Notes: generated by a model from the letters alone, not told the origin. Positions 7,907 through 17,371 are shown, counted from the stretch's first letter. The stretch: 64,000 nt of DNA from Aliiruegeria haliotis (GCF_003003255.1 NZ_PVTD01000001.1:124001-188000), one strand, 5' to 3'. A program made the numbers and translations.

Positions 7907-9910
7907 ATGGCTGCCAAGGACACCGAAGACCGCAAATCCGACGACTCCGAGCAGGAAATCACGCTCGACATGTCGCAGGCTGCGGTCAAGAAGATGATCG
8001 CCGAAGCCCGCGAAAAGGGCTACATCACCTACGATCAGCTCAACACGGTCCTGCCGCCCGAACAGGTGTCCTCCGAACAGATCGAGGACGTGATGTCGAT
8101 GCTCTCCGAGATGGGCATCAACGTGATCGAGGCCGAGGAAACCGAAGAGGACGAGAGCGACAAGAAGTCGGGCTCCACCGAGGTCGTGGAAACCTCGACC
8201 TCCCGCGAAGTCACCGTTGCCACCACGGAGACCGAGAAACTCGACCGCACCGACGACCCGGTGCGGATGTACCTGCGCGAGATGGGCTCGGTGGAGCTGC
8301 TCTCCCGCGAGGGCGAGATCGCGATCGCCAAGCGCATCGAGGCTGGACGCAACACGATGATCGCCGGGCTCTGCGAGAGCCCGCTGACCTTCCAGGCCAT
8401 CACCATCTGGCGCGACGAACTCCTTTCCGAGGAGATCCTTCTCCGCGACGTGATCGACCTCGAAACCACTTTCGGCAGCGGGCTGGAAGGGGACGATGAC
8501 GATGCCGCGGACGAGCCGGTTGTCGAGAACCTGAACGTCGAGGCCAAGCCGGCCCAGAAGTCGAACGAGCCCGAGTACGACGCCGACGGCAATGTCATCA
8601 AGGCCGACGATGACGACGAGGAAGAGGAAGAACAGGCGAACATGTCGCTTGCGGCCATGGAAGCCGCGCTGAAGCCGAAGGTTCTGGAAATCCTCGACCG
8701 CATTGCCCGCGATTTCTCCGACCTGGAGGAAATGCAGGACGCGCGGATGTCGGCCACCCTGAACGAGGACGGCACTTTCTCCGCGCAGGAGGAAGCGACC
8801 TACCAGAAACTCAGGGCCGAAATCGTCGAGTTGGTGAACGAGCTTCACTTGCACAACAACCGGATCGAGGCGTTGATCGACCAGCTATACGGCATCAACC
8901 GCCGGATCATGTCGATCGACAGCAACATGGTGAAGCTGGCCGATCAGGCCCGCATCAACCGCCGGGAGTTCATCGAGGCCTACAAGGGCTACGAGCTGGA
9001 CCCGACGTGGATGGAGCGGATGACCGAGAAGCCCGGCCGGGGCTGGGCCGCGTTCTTCGAGCGCTCTTCCGACAAGGTGGGCGAACTGCGGAACGAAATG
9101 GCACAGGTCGGTACCTATATCGGCGTCGACATCCCCGAGTTCCGCCGCATCGTGCAGCAGGTTCAGAAGGGTGAGAAAGAGGCGCGTCAGGCCAAGAAGG
9201 AAATGGTCGAGGCCAACCTGCGCCTGGTGATCTCGATTGCCAAGAAATACACCAACCGCGGGCTGCAATTCCTTGATCTCATTCAGGAAGGCAACATCGG
9301 CCTGATGAAGGCCGTCGACAAGTTCGAGTACCGCCGCGGCTACAAGTTCTCCACCTACGCGACGTGGTGGATCCGTCAGGCCATCACCCGTTCCATCGCG
9401 GATCAGGCCCGCACGATCCGGATCCCGGTCCACATGATCGAAACGATCAACAAGTTGGTCCGTACCGGTCGCCAGATGCTGCACGAGATTGGCCGCGAGC
9501 CGACGCCGGAGGAATTGGCAGAAAAGCTGCAGATGCCGCTGGAGAAGGTTCGCAAGGTGATGAAGATCGCCAAGGAACCGATCAGCCTCGAAACGCCGAT
9601 CGGCGACGAGGAGGACAGCCAGCTTGGCGATTTCATCGAGGACAAGAATGCCGTCCTGCCGCTCGACTCCGCCATTCAGGAAAACCTGAAGGAGACGACG
9701 ACACGGGTTCTCGCCTCGCTCACCCCGCGCGAGGAGCGGGTTCTGCGGATGCGTTTCGGTATCGGCATGAACACAGACCACACGCTTGAAGAGGTCGGCC
9801 AGCAGTTCAGCGTGACCCGTGAGCGGATCCGGCAGATCGAGGCGAAGGCGCTTCGGAAGCTCAAGCATCCGAGCCGCTCGCGCAAGCTGCGCAGCTTCCT
9901 CGACCAATAA
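7907..9910 (+). CDS. rpoD: RNA polymerase primary sigma factor RpoD
   Basis: Predicted 667 residues, the housekeeping sigma-70. It has region 1.1 at the N-terminus, region 1.2 around [17 protein letters not shown], and the long acidic non-conserved region (a DDDDEEEEE run near residue 235). Region 2 contains [21 protein letters not shown] and the -10 recognition segment [15 protein letters not shown]. Region 3 follows, then region 4 with the helix-turn-helix [27 protein letters not shown]. The ATG at 7907 follows AGGAG. It may be read from its own promoter in the 131-base gap after dnaG. A 10-base inverted repeat lies in its leader. Confidence 0.98.
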   Translation: MAAKDTEDRKSDDSEQEITLDMSQAAVKKMIAEAREKGYITYDQLNTVLPPEQVSSEQIEDVMSMLSEMGINVIEAEETEEDESDKKSGSTEVVETSTSREVTVATTETEKLDRTDDPVRMYLREMGSVELLSREGEIAIAKRIEAGRNTMIAGLCESPLTFQAITIWRDELLSEEILLRDVIDLETTFGSGLEGDDDDAADEPVVENLNVEAKPAQKSNEPEYDADGNVIKADDDDEEEEEQANMSLAAMEAALKPKVLEILDRIARDFSDLEEMQDARMSATLNEDGTFSAQEEATYQKLRAEIVELVNELHLHNNRIEALIDQLYGINRRIMSIDSNMVKLADQARINRREFIEAYKGYELDPTWMERMTEKPGRGWAAFFERSSDKVGELRNEMAQVGTYIGVDIPEFRRIVQQVQKGEKEARQAKKEMVEANLRLVISIAKKYTNRGLQFLDLIQEGNIGLMKAVDKFEYRRGYKFSTYATWWIRQAITRSIADQARTIRIPVHMIETINKLVRTGRQMLHEIGREPTPEELAEKLQMPLEKVRKVMKIAKEPISLETPIGDEEDSQLGDFIEDKNAVLPLDSAIQENLKETTTRVLASLTPREERVLRMRFGIGMNTDHTLEEVGQQFSVTRERIRQIEAKALRKLKHPSRSRKLRSFLDQ

Positions 9911-9928
9911 AGAAGGGAAGGCGGACAG

Positions 9929-10198
9929 ATGTCGCTCTTCAAGAAGCTCTTTGGCGGAAGCCCGAAGCCGGAGGCCGAGCCAGAGAGCTACAAGGGGTTC
10001 CTGATCTACGTCGAGCCGATCAAGGAGGCCGCCGGCTTCCGTGTCGCCGCCAGGATCGAAAAGGTGGACGAGGGAGAAACCCGGAGCCATCAGCTCATTC
10101 GCGCCGATGTCTGCAATTCTGAAGAGGATGCGCGGAACATCACGACGCAGAAGGCGAAATCCCTGATCGACGAACAGGGGGATCGTCTTTTTGGCTAG
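9929..10198 (+). CDS. HlyU family protein
   Basis: An 89-residue protein of the HlyU family. The MSLFKKLFGG start, YKGFLIYVEPIKEAAGFRVA and HQLIRADVCNSEEDA blocks and the IDEQGDRLF end are the family's conserved parts. HlyU in Vibrio relieves H-NS repression at toxin genes. The role of the short alphaproteobacterial members is unknown, so calling it an activator is only by family. It begins 18 bases after rpoD and is probably cotranscribed with it. Two hairpins follow immediately. Confidence 0.85.
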   Translation: MSLFKKLFGGSPKPEAEPESYKGFLIYVEPIKEAAGFRVAARIEKVDEGETRSHQLIRADVCNSEEDARNITTQKAKSLIDEQGDRLFG

Positions 10199-10206
10199 AT
10201 TTGTTT

Positions 10207-10224
10207 GAGGGGCGATCGCCCCTC
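10207..10224 (+). terminator. Perfect 18-base palindrome after the HlyU-family gene
   Basis: GAGGGGCGATCGCCCCTC is a perfect palindrome starting 9 bases after the stop codon. It lacks a following T-tract, so on its own it is a weak terminator candidate. A stronger one follows at 10261. Confidence 0.5.
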
Positions 10225-10260
10225 GCTCTGCCAAGTTGATATCTTCGAAACCACGTCAAT

Positions 10261-10286
10261 GGCGCGCCGATCTCGGCGCGCCTTTT
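10261..10286 (+). terminator. Rho-independent terminator of the dnaG-rpoD-hlyU unit
   Basis: Arms GGCGCGCCGA and TCGGCGCGCC (10261-10270 and 10273-10282) are perfectly complementary and are followed at once by TTTT and a pyrimidine-rich stretch. This is the best terminator in the first 20 kb and marks the end of the rpoD transcription unit. Confidence 0.82.
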
Positions 10287-10658
10287 CCTATTCGTGGGTG
10301 GTGCGACTTCGCTGGCGGGAGAGACACTTCCGGCGCACCCGGTTTCCCACGCGCGCGCATTGGCCGTGGAATCTTCGCTGCTGGGATCCACGCCGACGCT
10401 ATGCGATTGTGCCGATGGATATGCCTCGAGAAGACATCATCGCGCGAAAGGTTGCCTTTCAAATTCAGAGGATTACGTCGCCAAGTTGAACCGGGTGCCG
10501 GTGCCTGCAACGTCGCCCAATGCGCCACAAGCATCGCTCGACCTGCCTCAGGTTGCCACCGGCGCGCGGTTTCCGATTGTGGTGCCGGGGCTGCCTTGGC
10601 ATCCTTGTGCGCAAGAAGGGCGGCCAACTGCCGACCTCGGATCCCGGGAGGAAACGGA
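10287..10658. other. 372-base gap with no recognised gene
   Basis: Frames here stay open mainly because of high GC, and none has a good ribosome binding site or a recognisable product. It probably holds the promoter of the secreted-protein pair downstream. I could not pick out a convincing -35/-10. Confidence 0.5.
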
Positions 10659-11078
10659 ATGAGACGCTTCGTATTCGTGGCCTCGGCCGTCGCCGCAATC
10701 GGCCTTGTGGGACTGACCGGTCCGGCCGCAGAGGCGCAGGCCGTGCAGCGCTATTCCGACGGCAACAATATCGCCGTCACGGGCACCGCGCAGGGGTTCG
10801 AGGTCTTCGGACGGGCGGGGTCGACGGGGGCCGACTACATGTGCGCGGCCGGTGAGTTTTCGCATGTCCGACTGAATGCCCGCAACAACGACAGGATGGT
10901 GATGACCCGTCCGCTCGGTCCCAGCCCGACGACGCCCGGCCGCCAGTCGATGGAGTTTGTCCTGCTCGGCCCCGATGCGCGAACGCCATGGGGCGGAAGC
11001 ATCTTGCAATACCCCCGCCGCGCAGGGCTCAACCGGAGCGTCGGTCACGCCCGGGGACTGTGCAGCCGGTCGGACTGA
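10659..11078 (+). CDS. Small secreted protein with a CAAGEF motif, unknown function
   Basis: Predicted 139 residues. A signal peptide is clear (MRRF start, hydrophobic core, cleavage near AEAQA). The mature part has FEVFGRAGSTGADYMCAAGEFS followed by a basic/aromatic stretch, a PLGPSPTTPGR turn and a second cysteine near the C-terminus, suggesting one disulphide. The next gene shares FEVF-(12)-WCAAGDF, the GPS--PGR turn and the late cysteine, so these are tandem paralogues. The frame is open upstream, but the ATG at 10659 follows GGGAGGAA and starts the signal peptide. Location is inferred as periplasmic or secreted. Confidence 0.75.
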   Translation: MRRFVFVASAVAAIGLVGLTGPAAEAQAVQRYSDGNNIAVTGTAQGFEVFGRAGSTGADYMCAAGEFSHVRLNARNNDRMVMTRPLGPSPTTPGRQSMEFVLLGPDARTPWGGSILQYPRRAGLNRSVGHARGLCSRSD

Positions 11079-11111
11079 TCTGCGTCTGAAGCCCCAGAGA
11101 GGAAGCATCGC

Positions 11112-11555
11112 ATGAAACAGTGTTTTCGGCTCGCACTCGTCGCATTGCTCTGCCTTGGTGCAACCTCTGCGGTGGCAAGGATGTACTGGGCGGAAAACCG
11201 CATGCAGGCAGAGGCAAACCCGGCGCGGGACGGCGTATTCGAGGTCTTTCAGAAAGCCACGGCGGGACCTTCGGACTATTGGTGTGCAGCCGGCGACTTC
11301 GTGCGATGGAAGAAGGGGCAGGCGGGCGCGACCCGGGTCTACGTGATGCGTGGAATGGGGCCTAGCGAGGTTCGCCCCGGGCGGACATCCGTAATCTTCA
11401 CCTATGTCAAATACCCGGAGGTGGCGGAGCTGTCTGCCGCGGAGCAGGGGTACTCGGTCTCGATCAGCAAGGTCGGATACAACTTGCGCGCCTCCCATGG
11501 CTACGCCATGTGCCGTGACAGTATCCAGCGGTTCCGTGGCCGGGGATTGTTCTGA
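11112..11555 (+). CDS. Small secreted protein with a WCAAGDF motif, paralogue of the preceding gene
   Basis: Predicted 147 residues with a signal peptide (MKQCFRLALVALLCLGATSAVA). The mature part holds FEVFQKATAGPSDYWCAAGDF, a VMRGMGPSEVRPGR turn and a C-terminal GYAMC. It is a tandem relative of the 10659 gene and starts 33 bases after it, so the two are probably cotranscribed. yjbQ follows 17 bases later. No catalytic motif is recognised and no function is assigned. Confidence 0.78.
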   Translation: MKQCFRLALVALLCLGATSAVARMYWAENRMQAEANPARDGVFEVFQKATAGPSDYWCAAGDFVRWKKGQAGATRVYVMRGMGPSEVRPGRTSVIFTYVKYPEVAELSAAEQGYSVSISKVGYNLRASHGYAMCRDSIQRFRGRGLF

Positions 11556-11572
11556 GCAGGGAACAGGTTGAA

Positions 11573-11989
11573 ATGCAGACATTGCTCGAAATCGAGACCT
11601 GGGGGCCGGGGCTGTACGAGTTCACACGCGACGTCCAGGGGTGGCTCGAAGGGCAGGGAGCTGCCGCTGGTCTTCTGACTTTGCTGGTGCGCCACACTTC
11701 CGCATCCCTTGCCATTCAGGAAAACGCCGACCCCGAGGTGCGCACGGACCTGACGGCCTTCTTTTCGCGGCTTGTGCCACCGTCCAGCGACCCCTCCATG
11801 CGCTATCTTCGTCACACCTATGAAGGTCCCGACGACATGCCCGCGCATATCAAATCGGCCCTGCTTCCGGTCACGCTTTCGATCCCGGTTTTCGAGGGCC
11901 GGATGCGGCTGGGCACCTGGCAGGGGATCTACCTTTTCGAGCATCGCGACCGTCCGCATCGCCGTCAGGTTGCCGTCCATTTCGCGTGA
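11573..11989 (+). CDS. yjbQ: YjbQ family protein (UPF0047)
   Basis: Predicted 138 residues, a single-domain YjbQ/UPF0047 protein. The conserved LLVRHTSASLAIQENADPEVRTDL block, the YEGPDDMPAHIKSALL segment and the LGTWQGIYLFEHR C-terminal motif are all present. Some members show a weak thiamine-phosphate synthase activity; the physiological role is not settled. It follows the two small secreted-protein genes closely and precedes the nrdR promoter region. Confidence 0.93.
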   Translation: MQTLLEIETWGPGLYEFTRDVQGWLEGQGAAAGLLTLLVRHTSASLAIQENADPEVRTDLTAFFSRLVPPSSDPSMRYLRHTYEGPDDMPAHIKSALLPVTLSIPVFEGRMRLGTWQGIYLFEHRDRPHRRQVAVHFA

Positions 11990-12019
11990 GAGTCGGAAGG
12001 GCAACACCAAGATAGTGTA

Positions 12020-12028
12020 TGTGGATAA
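12020..12028 (-). promoter_or_regulatory. Perfect consensus DnaA box upstream of nrdR
   Basis: TGTGGATAA on the plus strand is TTATCCACA on the minus strand, the strict DnaA-box consensus. It lies 89 bases before the nrdR start, upstream of a TATAGT -10-like hexamer at 12058-12063. A single box could occur by chance in a window this size, so a role is only inferred. Confidence 0.4.
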
Positions 12029-12116
12029 ATCCTCTACCCAAGCCATGGGCGGCCCCCTATAGTCGTAGCAACAAGAGGGGAAGTATCCCCCAGGAGCAGA
12101 GACGAGAGGGGACAGG

Positions 12117-12584
12117 ATGCGCTGCCCGTTTTGCGGTAACGTCGATACGCAGGTGAAGGATTCCCGGCCTGCAGAGGACCACGTGGCGATCCGCCGACGG
12201 CGGTTCTGTCCGGCCTGTGGCGGCCGCTTCACCACCTACGAGCGCGTGCAATTGCGCGACCTCGTGGTCATCAAGTCCAACGGCCGCCGCGAGGATTTCG
12301 ACCGCGACAAGCTGGAGCGCTCGATCCGCATCGCGTTGCAGAAACGCCCGGTCGAGCCCGAGCGCATGGACCAGATGATCTCTGGCATCGTGCGTCGGCT
12401 GGAGAGCATGGGGGAGACCGATATCCCCTCCAAGACCATCGGCGAGATTGTGATGGAGGCGCTGGCCCGGATCGACACCGTGGCCTATGTCCGTTTCGCA
12501 AGCGTTTACAAGAACTTCCAGGCCGCGGACGATTTCGACAAGTTCGTCAGCGAGCTGCGCCCCCCCGAAGGTCCGCAGGAGTAA
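12117..12584 (+). CDS. nrdR: Transcriptional repressor NrdR
   Basis: Predicted 155 residues. It represses ribonucleotide reductase genes in response to dATP/ATP. The zinc ribbon is complete (C3, C6, C31, C34 in CPFC and CPAC). The ATP-cone follows ([20 protein letters not shown] to about residue 140), with [13 protein letters not shown] at its end. The start follows a run of purines (GAGAGGGGACAGG). ribD begins 4 bases after the stop, so they form an operon, as in many bacteria. No ribonucleotide reductase genes are in the window. Confidence 0.97.
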   Translation: MRCPFCGNVDTQVKDSRPAEDHVAIRRRRFCPACGGRFTTYERVQLRDLVVIKSNGRREDFDRDKLERSIRIALQKRPVEPERMDQMISGIVRRLESMGETDIPSKTIGEIVMEALARIDTVAYVRFASVYKNFQAADDFDKFVSELRPPEGPQE

Positions 12585-12588
12585 TCCG

Positions 12589-13692
12589 ATGACATCCGAT
12601 CGCCGGTTCATGGCGATGGCGCTGGCCCTCGGGCGGCGGGGATTGGGCAAAGTCTGGCCCAACCCGGCGGTGGGCTGCGTGATCGTCAGGGATGGCATCG
12701 TTGTCGGGCGCGGCTGGACCCAGCCCGGAGGCCGACCGCATGCCGAGCCGGTGGCGCTTGCGCAGGCCGGAGGTGCGGCGCGCGGGGCAACGGTCTACGT
12801 CACGTTGGAGCCCTGTGCGCATCACGGCAAGACACCGCCCTGCGCGGAGGCGTTGGTGGCTGCCGGCGTGGCCCGTGTGGTCGCTGCGCTCAGGGATCCT
12901 GATCCGCGCGTCGACGGGGGCGGTCTTGCCCGCCTGCGTGCCGCCGGGATCGCGGTGGAAACCGGCCTGATGGAGGCCGAGGCGCGCCGCGCCAATGCAG
13001 GCTTCCTGAGTCGTATCCAGTGCGGGCGTCCGCAGCTGACCCTCAAGCTCGCCAGTTCCTTCGACGGTCGCATCGCCACCGCGACGGGCGAAAGCCAGTG
13101 GATCACGGGGCCGGAGGCCCGGCGCATGGTTCATGCCCAGCGGGCGCGCCATGACGCCGTGTTGGTCGGTGGCGGGACGGCGCGCGTCGATGACCCGTCG
13201 CTCACTGTGCGCGGTCTTGGTCTTGCCCGGCAGCCCACGCGGGTCATCGCCTCGGCACCGCTCGACTTGCCGGTCGACAGCAAGCTGTTCCGCGAACTGG
13301 ACGTGGCGCCGGTCTGGATCTGTCACGGACCCGACGCGCCGCCGGATCGACGCGAGAGGTGGCGCAACCGTGGCGCGCGGCTGTTCGAGGTGCCCACCGG
13401 GCCAGACAATGCGCTTGATCCGGTGGCCATGTTTCAGGCGCTGGGAGGCGCGGGCCTGACCCGTGTCTATTGCGAAGGCGGTGGTCGCCTCGCTGGAAGT
13501 GTGCTGGCCGCGGGCCTCGTGGATGATTTGGTTGCCTTTTCCGCCGGGCTTGGGCTGGGCGCCGATGGTCTGCCCGGTCTTGGTGCCCTCGGCCTGACGT
13601 CGCTGGACAGGGCTCCTCGCTTCGTGCTGGATCGGGTCCAGCAGGTCGGACCGGATGTGATGGCGCTGTGGCGTGCCGCAGGGGCTGCGTGA
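12589..13692 (+). CDS. ribD: Bifunctional diaminohydroxyphosphoribosylaminopyrimidine deaminase / 5-amino-6-(5-phosphoribosylamino)uracil reductase
   Basis: Predicted 367 residues, catalysing the second and third steps of riboflavin synthesis. The N-terminal deaminase has its zinc and catalytic residues: H51 and E53 in HAE, C76 and C85 in PCAHHGKTPPC. The C-terminal reductase starts about residue 145 (LTLKLASSFDGRIATATGESQWITG), with the YCEGGGRLAGS substrate-binding segment near residue 305. The ATG at 12589 lies just after nrdR with CAGGAG before it. The expected partner ribE is present but about 5.2 kb away, beyond an inserted capsule cassette. Confidence 0.96.
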   Translation: MTSDRRFMAMALALGRRGLGKVWPNPAVGCVIVRDGIVVGRGWTQPGGRPHAEPVALAQAGGAARGATVYVTLEPCAHHGKTPPCAEALVAAGVARVVAALRDPDPRVDGGGLARLRAAGIAVETGLMEAEARRANAGFLSRIQCGRPQLTLKLASSFDGRIATATGESQWITGPEARRMVHAQRARHDAVLVGGGTARVDDPSLTVRGLGLARQPTRVIASAPLDLPVDSKLFRELDVAPVWICHGPDAPPDRRERWRNRGARLFEVPTGPDNALDPVAMFQALGGAGLTRVYCEGGGRLAGSVLAAGLVDDLVAFSAGLGLGADGLPGLGALGLTSLDRAPRFVLDRVQQVGPDVMALWRAAGAA

Positions 13693-13769
13693 CCTTCACG
13701 CCATGGTTCTCGGCGCGTCCGTTGCACTGTCGCATGCCCGGCGCGGAAGGGCTCTGACAGCCCAGAGTG

Positions 13770-15812
13770 TCACCGCCAGAGCGGGGCAAGGCTGGCGAAA
13801 ACACCCTGAAGCTTCGAAAGGGCGCGGTTTGCCGGGCCACCGCCCGCGACCTGCCCGTGTTCCAGCCTGTCGACGATCACCTCGACCGGGCAGGGGGTGT
13901 TGGTGACCGGGTCGTGATAGCGGGGATAGGCGATGAGCGCCGCGTGAACCAATCCCGCAAGTGTTGGCCGGGCCATTCGCCGATCCGGCGCGGCGCCATG
14001 ATCCCGTGTCAGGCCCCAGCCGGCATAAAACGGCATGCCCAGGCAGGTCACCTGACGACCGCGCAACAATGCCTCGAACCCCAGCAGTGACGTCAGGGTC
14101 CAGACCTCGTCCACGGCCTCGATGAGCGGGATCGGGTTGCATCCCCGGACAACGACGTCAGCCAGCTCCGCGAGCTGTTCGGCAGGTACAGCGCCGTTCC
14201 GAAGGCCTGCCTCGACATCCGGGTGGGGCTTGTAGATGACAACGGAGGTCGGGTTGGCAGCCCGCGTGGCGTCCAGAAGGGCAAGGTTGGTGCGGACCTC
14301 GCCACAGCCCAGACGGATGGAGGCATCGTCTTCGACCTGTCCCGGCACCAGGATCCGGTGCCCGGTCGGCAGATCAGGTATTTGGGCGCTGCCGATATTG
14401 TACTTGCTCAGGCGCGCCGTTGTCAGGCGGGTGATCAGGCGTTCAGCCCGCGCGATGTCCCAGTCCGGAAGCCCTGCCGACGATCCGACAAGCTGTTCCA
14501 GGCGGCTTTCGTGGCCGGGGTCGTAGTAGATCCCGAGGTCGTCGGCCACCAGCGACATCGGCGGTACAAGCTCGGCGCCCAGCCCTTTGGATCGGAGGAA
14601 ACCATCCTCGGCCCGAAACAGGGGAACATGCGCGCGGGTGGATTCTTCTGGCAGCCCCTCGGGGATGCGGCTCGCCCACGCCAGCACCGGGCGCCCGCTC
14701 TGCGCCACGTTAGAGGAGGCAAAGCGCACCCCCCCGCCCTGTCCGTAGAACCGACGCAGCGGCGCGCGTTTCCACAGCCGCATGCCAGTCGCGGTATAAC
14801 CCCGCCGGTCCTCCCTGAAGGCGCGGACGCGTGCCTCCATCCCGTCGATCACATCTTCCAGCGCGCACAGGCGGTCGCGCCAGGGATCGTACCAGGTCGG
14901 GTGCAGGATCATGGCGGCGGCAAAAAGCTGCGCGCGGGTCAGGTGCCGGTGGCGCCGGTCGACCGGGCGGTCGTCCTCTGTCAGGCCCCAACCGGCATAG
15001 AACGGTTGGCCAAAGACATGCGGACGGTGGCCCGCCAGGATCGCCTCGAACCCCATCTGGGAACTGACAGTGTACACCGCCGTGGCGCCGTCCAGCAGTG
15101 CATGTGGCGACACCGGGGCCTCCAGCAGCGAAACCTGTTCGGGCAGGGGCTCGCGGCCAAAGTGGCCCTTTCTATGACCTGCGGCGGTTTCCGGATGGGT
15201 TCGCAAGATGATCCGCGCGCCGGGATGGTCGATCTGCGCAGCCGTCAGCATTTCCCGGAAGCTGGTGGCGGAGGCGCCGCCGTGACGGATCGAGGCATCG
15301 CCCTCGGTCTGGTCCACGACCAGTACATAGCCCGGCGCCGGCGGCGCCAGATCGGGGTCGAAGGCGTTGTACTTGCTGAGCCCGATGGCCCTGATCCGCG
15401 CCATTGCCGTGCGCGCACGATCCAGCAGTGGTGTGTCGTCCAGCGGGTGGCTGGCCAGCAGCGTTTCGAGGTCCGACGGGGTGGCGCTGTCGAAATGGAC
15501 GCCTGTGCGGTCAAGTTGCAACCCGATGGGAGCCTCGCCATCGCGGCCGGTGCGGATGGACCGCAGGAAGGCATCCTCGATCCGCAGGATGCGGGCCCCG
15601 CATTTCTGCGCCACCTGCTCCCCCCGTCCCGAGGTCGGGCTGCGCCCCCAGACGCCAACCCAATCGTCCGGCCCGGGCCGCCCGTTTGTCACCTGCCAGC
15701 CCGACAGCATCAGGATGCGCCGGATGCGGCGGTTCAGGAAACCACCGTTGAAAACGAAAAGCCGCCGTGGCTGGGAGTCCACGGCGGCCGTGTCGATGCT
15801 GCGGTCGTTCAC
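13770..15812 (-). CDS. kpsC: Capsular polysaccharide biosynthesis protein, KpsC-like two-domain transferase
   Basis: Predicted 680 residues with two related halves, as in KpsC, whose halves are beta-Kdo transferases (GT99 and GT107) that build the lipid-bound Kdo linker of group 2 capsules. Each half has the repeated signatures: LSKYN, a VxVPGQ/VVDQ-E-DASIR motif, a TH/KPHP-(D/E) motif and a TS--GFEA/LLGFEAL plus PFYAGWGLT motif. The GTG at 15812 lies 7 bases after the export-protein stop and is chosen from context. Upstream in-frame ATGs would overlap that gene heavily. The 3' end faces ribD. Kdo-linker function is by family; sugar export genes other than the lipoprotein are not here. Confidence 0.88.
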   Translation of the reverse strand: MNDRSIDTAAVDSQPRRLFVFNGGFLNRRIRRILMLSGWQVTNGRPGPDDWVGVWGRSPTSGRGEQVAQKCGARILRIEDAFLRSIRTGRDGEAPIGLQLDRTGVHFDSATPSDLETLLASHPLDDTPLLDRARTAMARIRAIGLSKYNAFDPDLAPPAPGYVLVVDQTEGDASIRHGGASATSFREMLTAAQIDHPGARIILRTHPETAAGHRKGHFGREPLPEQVSLLEAPVSPHALLDGATAVYTVSSQMGFEAILAGHRPHVFGQPFYAGWGLTEDDRPVDRRHRHLTRAQLFAAAMILHPTWYDPWRDRLCALEDVIDGMEARVRAFREDRRGYTATGMRLWKRAPLRRFYGQGGGVRFASSNVAQSGRPVLAWASRIPEGLPEESTRAHVPLFRAEDGFLRSKGLGAELVPPMSLVADDLGIYYDPGHESRLEQLVGSSAGLPDWDIARAERLITRLTTARLSKYNIGSAQIPDLPTGHRILVPGQVEDDASIRLGCGEVRTNLALLDATRAANPTSVVIYKPHPDVEAGLRNGAVPAEQLAELADVVVRGCNPIPLIEAVDEVWTLTSLLGFEALLRGRQVTCLGMPFYAGWGLTRDHGAAPDRRMARPTLAGLVHAALIAYPRYHDPVTNTPCPVEVIVDRLEHGQVAGGGPANRALSKLQGVFASLAPLWR

Positions 15813-15819
15813 GCGACCC

Positions 15820-16950
15820 CTATCTGGCCAGTGTCGAGTAGTTGGCCAATGGGTTAAGGGTGCCGGTGATCGCCGAAAGCGTCTTCTGCCATTGCACGAA
15901 GGGCGCTTCGGTGACGTAGAGCGTGTCATCGTCGCGGATGGCGAAGTCGCGGGCTTCGAACATGCCCGTCGGTTCGGTGAGGTCCAGCACGTAGACCAAC
16001 CGCTGGTCGCCAACCAGGTCATTGCGGCCAAGCACGGCCCTGGCAATGGCTTCCGGCTCGTTGCGGAAGATGAAGACGCCGGTTGGATCGGCGAGGTTGG
16101 AATTCAGCCCGCCCACTTGTGCGATCGCTTCGATGGCGCTGAGCGTCTGTGTCTCGAACCGCACCCGGTTCTGGGTGCCGGTGGCGCCCAGAACGGAGAA
16201 AGCGCGGGTGTCTTCCTGGATGAGGATTTTGTCGCCGCCGCGAAGGGCGATATCGAGTCGCGGATCGGCATAGAGGTCGTCGAACCAGACCTTGGACTTC
16301 GCGCCGCCACGGACGACGTTGATCTGCGCGATCTCGTTGGGGATCGTAAGCCCGCCTGCGCGAGCGATCATGGCGCTGAGGGTTCGGGTCGGGCGTTCGA
16401 TGGCGAACACCCCCTGTTCGGCGACCCCGCCGACAACGGAGACCGATGCGCCGTCCCCGGCGAGCCGGGTGACAAGCACCTGCGGGTCGGGTGTCTGGGC
16501 GTCGAGTTTCTCGGTGATGATCTGGCGCAGGCGCTCCGGGGTGTTGCCGGATGCCTTGATGCGGCCTGCGTAGGGCACGAAGATGAAGCCGCTGCCGTCC
16601 ACCTGCACCTCTTCGAGGCGCGTGGCGACCTGGCCCTGATCGGCCAGCAGCCCGTCATCCACGTTCTCCCAGACCGTCAGGCCAAGGGTGTCGCCAGGCC
16701 GGATCGTGTCGGACCCGACCAGTCCGGCCTTCAAAAAATCGCTGGAAAACCCGAGTATCGGGGTCACGGAGGTAGCGCGGGTCACGCGATCATTGACAGA
16801 GACGACAAACGCATCACCGTCTTCGAGTACGGATCCGGAAAAGATCTCTTTCTTGCCCGGACCGGACCGCGGCAAGGCGCATCCACTTACAATGGACGCA
16901 GCAAGGCACAGAGCCAGCAATTTGGCCCAGCGGGATGTCTTGGTATTCAC
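15820..16950 (-). CDS. Polysaccharide export outer-membrane lipoprotein (Wza/KpsD type)
   Basis: Predicted 376 residues. The GTG at 16950 follows AAGGAG and opens a lipoprotein signal with lipobox IVSGC (lipidated Cys24). The poly-export domain follows (DTIRPGDTLGLTVWENV, then VDGSGFIFVPYAGRIKASG). SLBB-type segments follow, marked by VVGGVAEQGVF, LSAMIARAGGL and VLGATGTQN. Proteins of this type form the outer-membrane channel for capsule or exopolysaccharide. It lies between the kpsS-like and kpsC-like genes on the same strand, 7 bases from the latter. Confidence 0.92.
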   Translation of the reverse strand: MNTKTSRWAKLLALCLAASIVSGCALPRSGPGKKEIFSGSVLEDGDAFVVSVNDRVTRATSVTPILGFSSDFLKAGLVGSDTIRPGDTLGLTVWENVDDGLLADQGQVATRLEEVQVDGSGFIFVPYAGRIKASGNTPERLRQIITEKLDAQTPDPQVLVTRLAGDGASVSVVGGVAEQGVFAIERPTRTLSAMIARAGGLTIPNEIAQINVVRGGAKSKVWFDDLYADPRLDIALRGGDKILIQEDTRAFSVLGATGTQNRVRFETQTLSAIEAIAQVGGLNSNLADPTGVFIFRNEPEAIARAVLGRNDLVGDQRLVYVLDLTEPTGMFEARDFAIRDDDTLYVTEAPFVQWQKTLSAITGTLNPLANYSTLAR

Positions 16951-17371
16951 TGCTCGGGCTCCTTGACGGATTTCTGCCTCAAGTTTTGCGTTCAACCCTA
17001 CAGGGCGACGGCAAAAAAGGAAGTGTGGGCTTGCACCCGATTCGGAGTGTTGCCCGCAGGACGCGGTGGCTCCGGGTGGTCTCGCAGCCGATTCCTGGCC
17101 CAGCGAGGCAGGCTGGAGGCGGGTGCCGAGGTTGACGTTCGGGACCCGACACGGACGTCCGGTCACAGCTTTCGGCAGGCGTGTTGGGGCGGTGGTTGGC
17201 GCCGTTGCCGGGCGGGCTTTGCAGGAGCAACAACTTGGGCGTTGCTGGCGGAAGCGCCTCCATCACCCAATCCACGGATCGCGCGGCAATGTGCGGGTAT
17301 GCCGTGCCTTGCCCCTTGCACCTGCCTGGCCGGGCCGTGCTTTGCGGAACGGATTTCCGCCACAACGCCTG
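16951..17371. other. 421-base gap between the kpsS-like gene and the export lipoprotein gene
   Basis: No gene is supported here. Since both flanking genes read leftward, the gap breaks the operon and probably contains a separate promoter for the export-kpsC pair. I found no clear promoter hexamers, repeats or terminator. Confidence 0.45.

Noticed and set aside
12004-12018. ACAC-N7-GTGT element resembling an NrdR box upstream of nrdR
   Set aside because: The spacer is one base short of the usual 16-base box and the AT-rich centre does not match; a single box is weak support because NrdR normally uses paired boxes.
13735-13770. Small GGGCT-CTGAC-AGCCC hairpin between convergent ribD and kpsC
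   Set aside because: The stem is only 5 bases and no T-tract follows on either strand, so it is not called a terminator.
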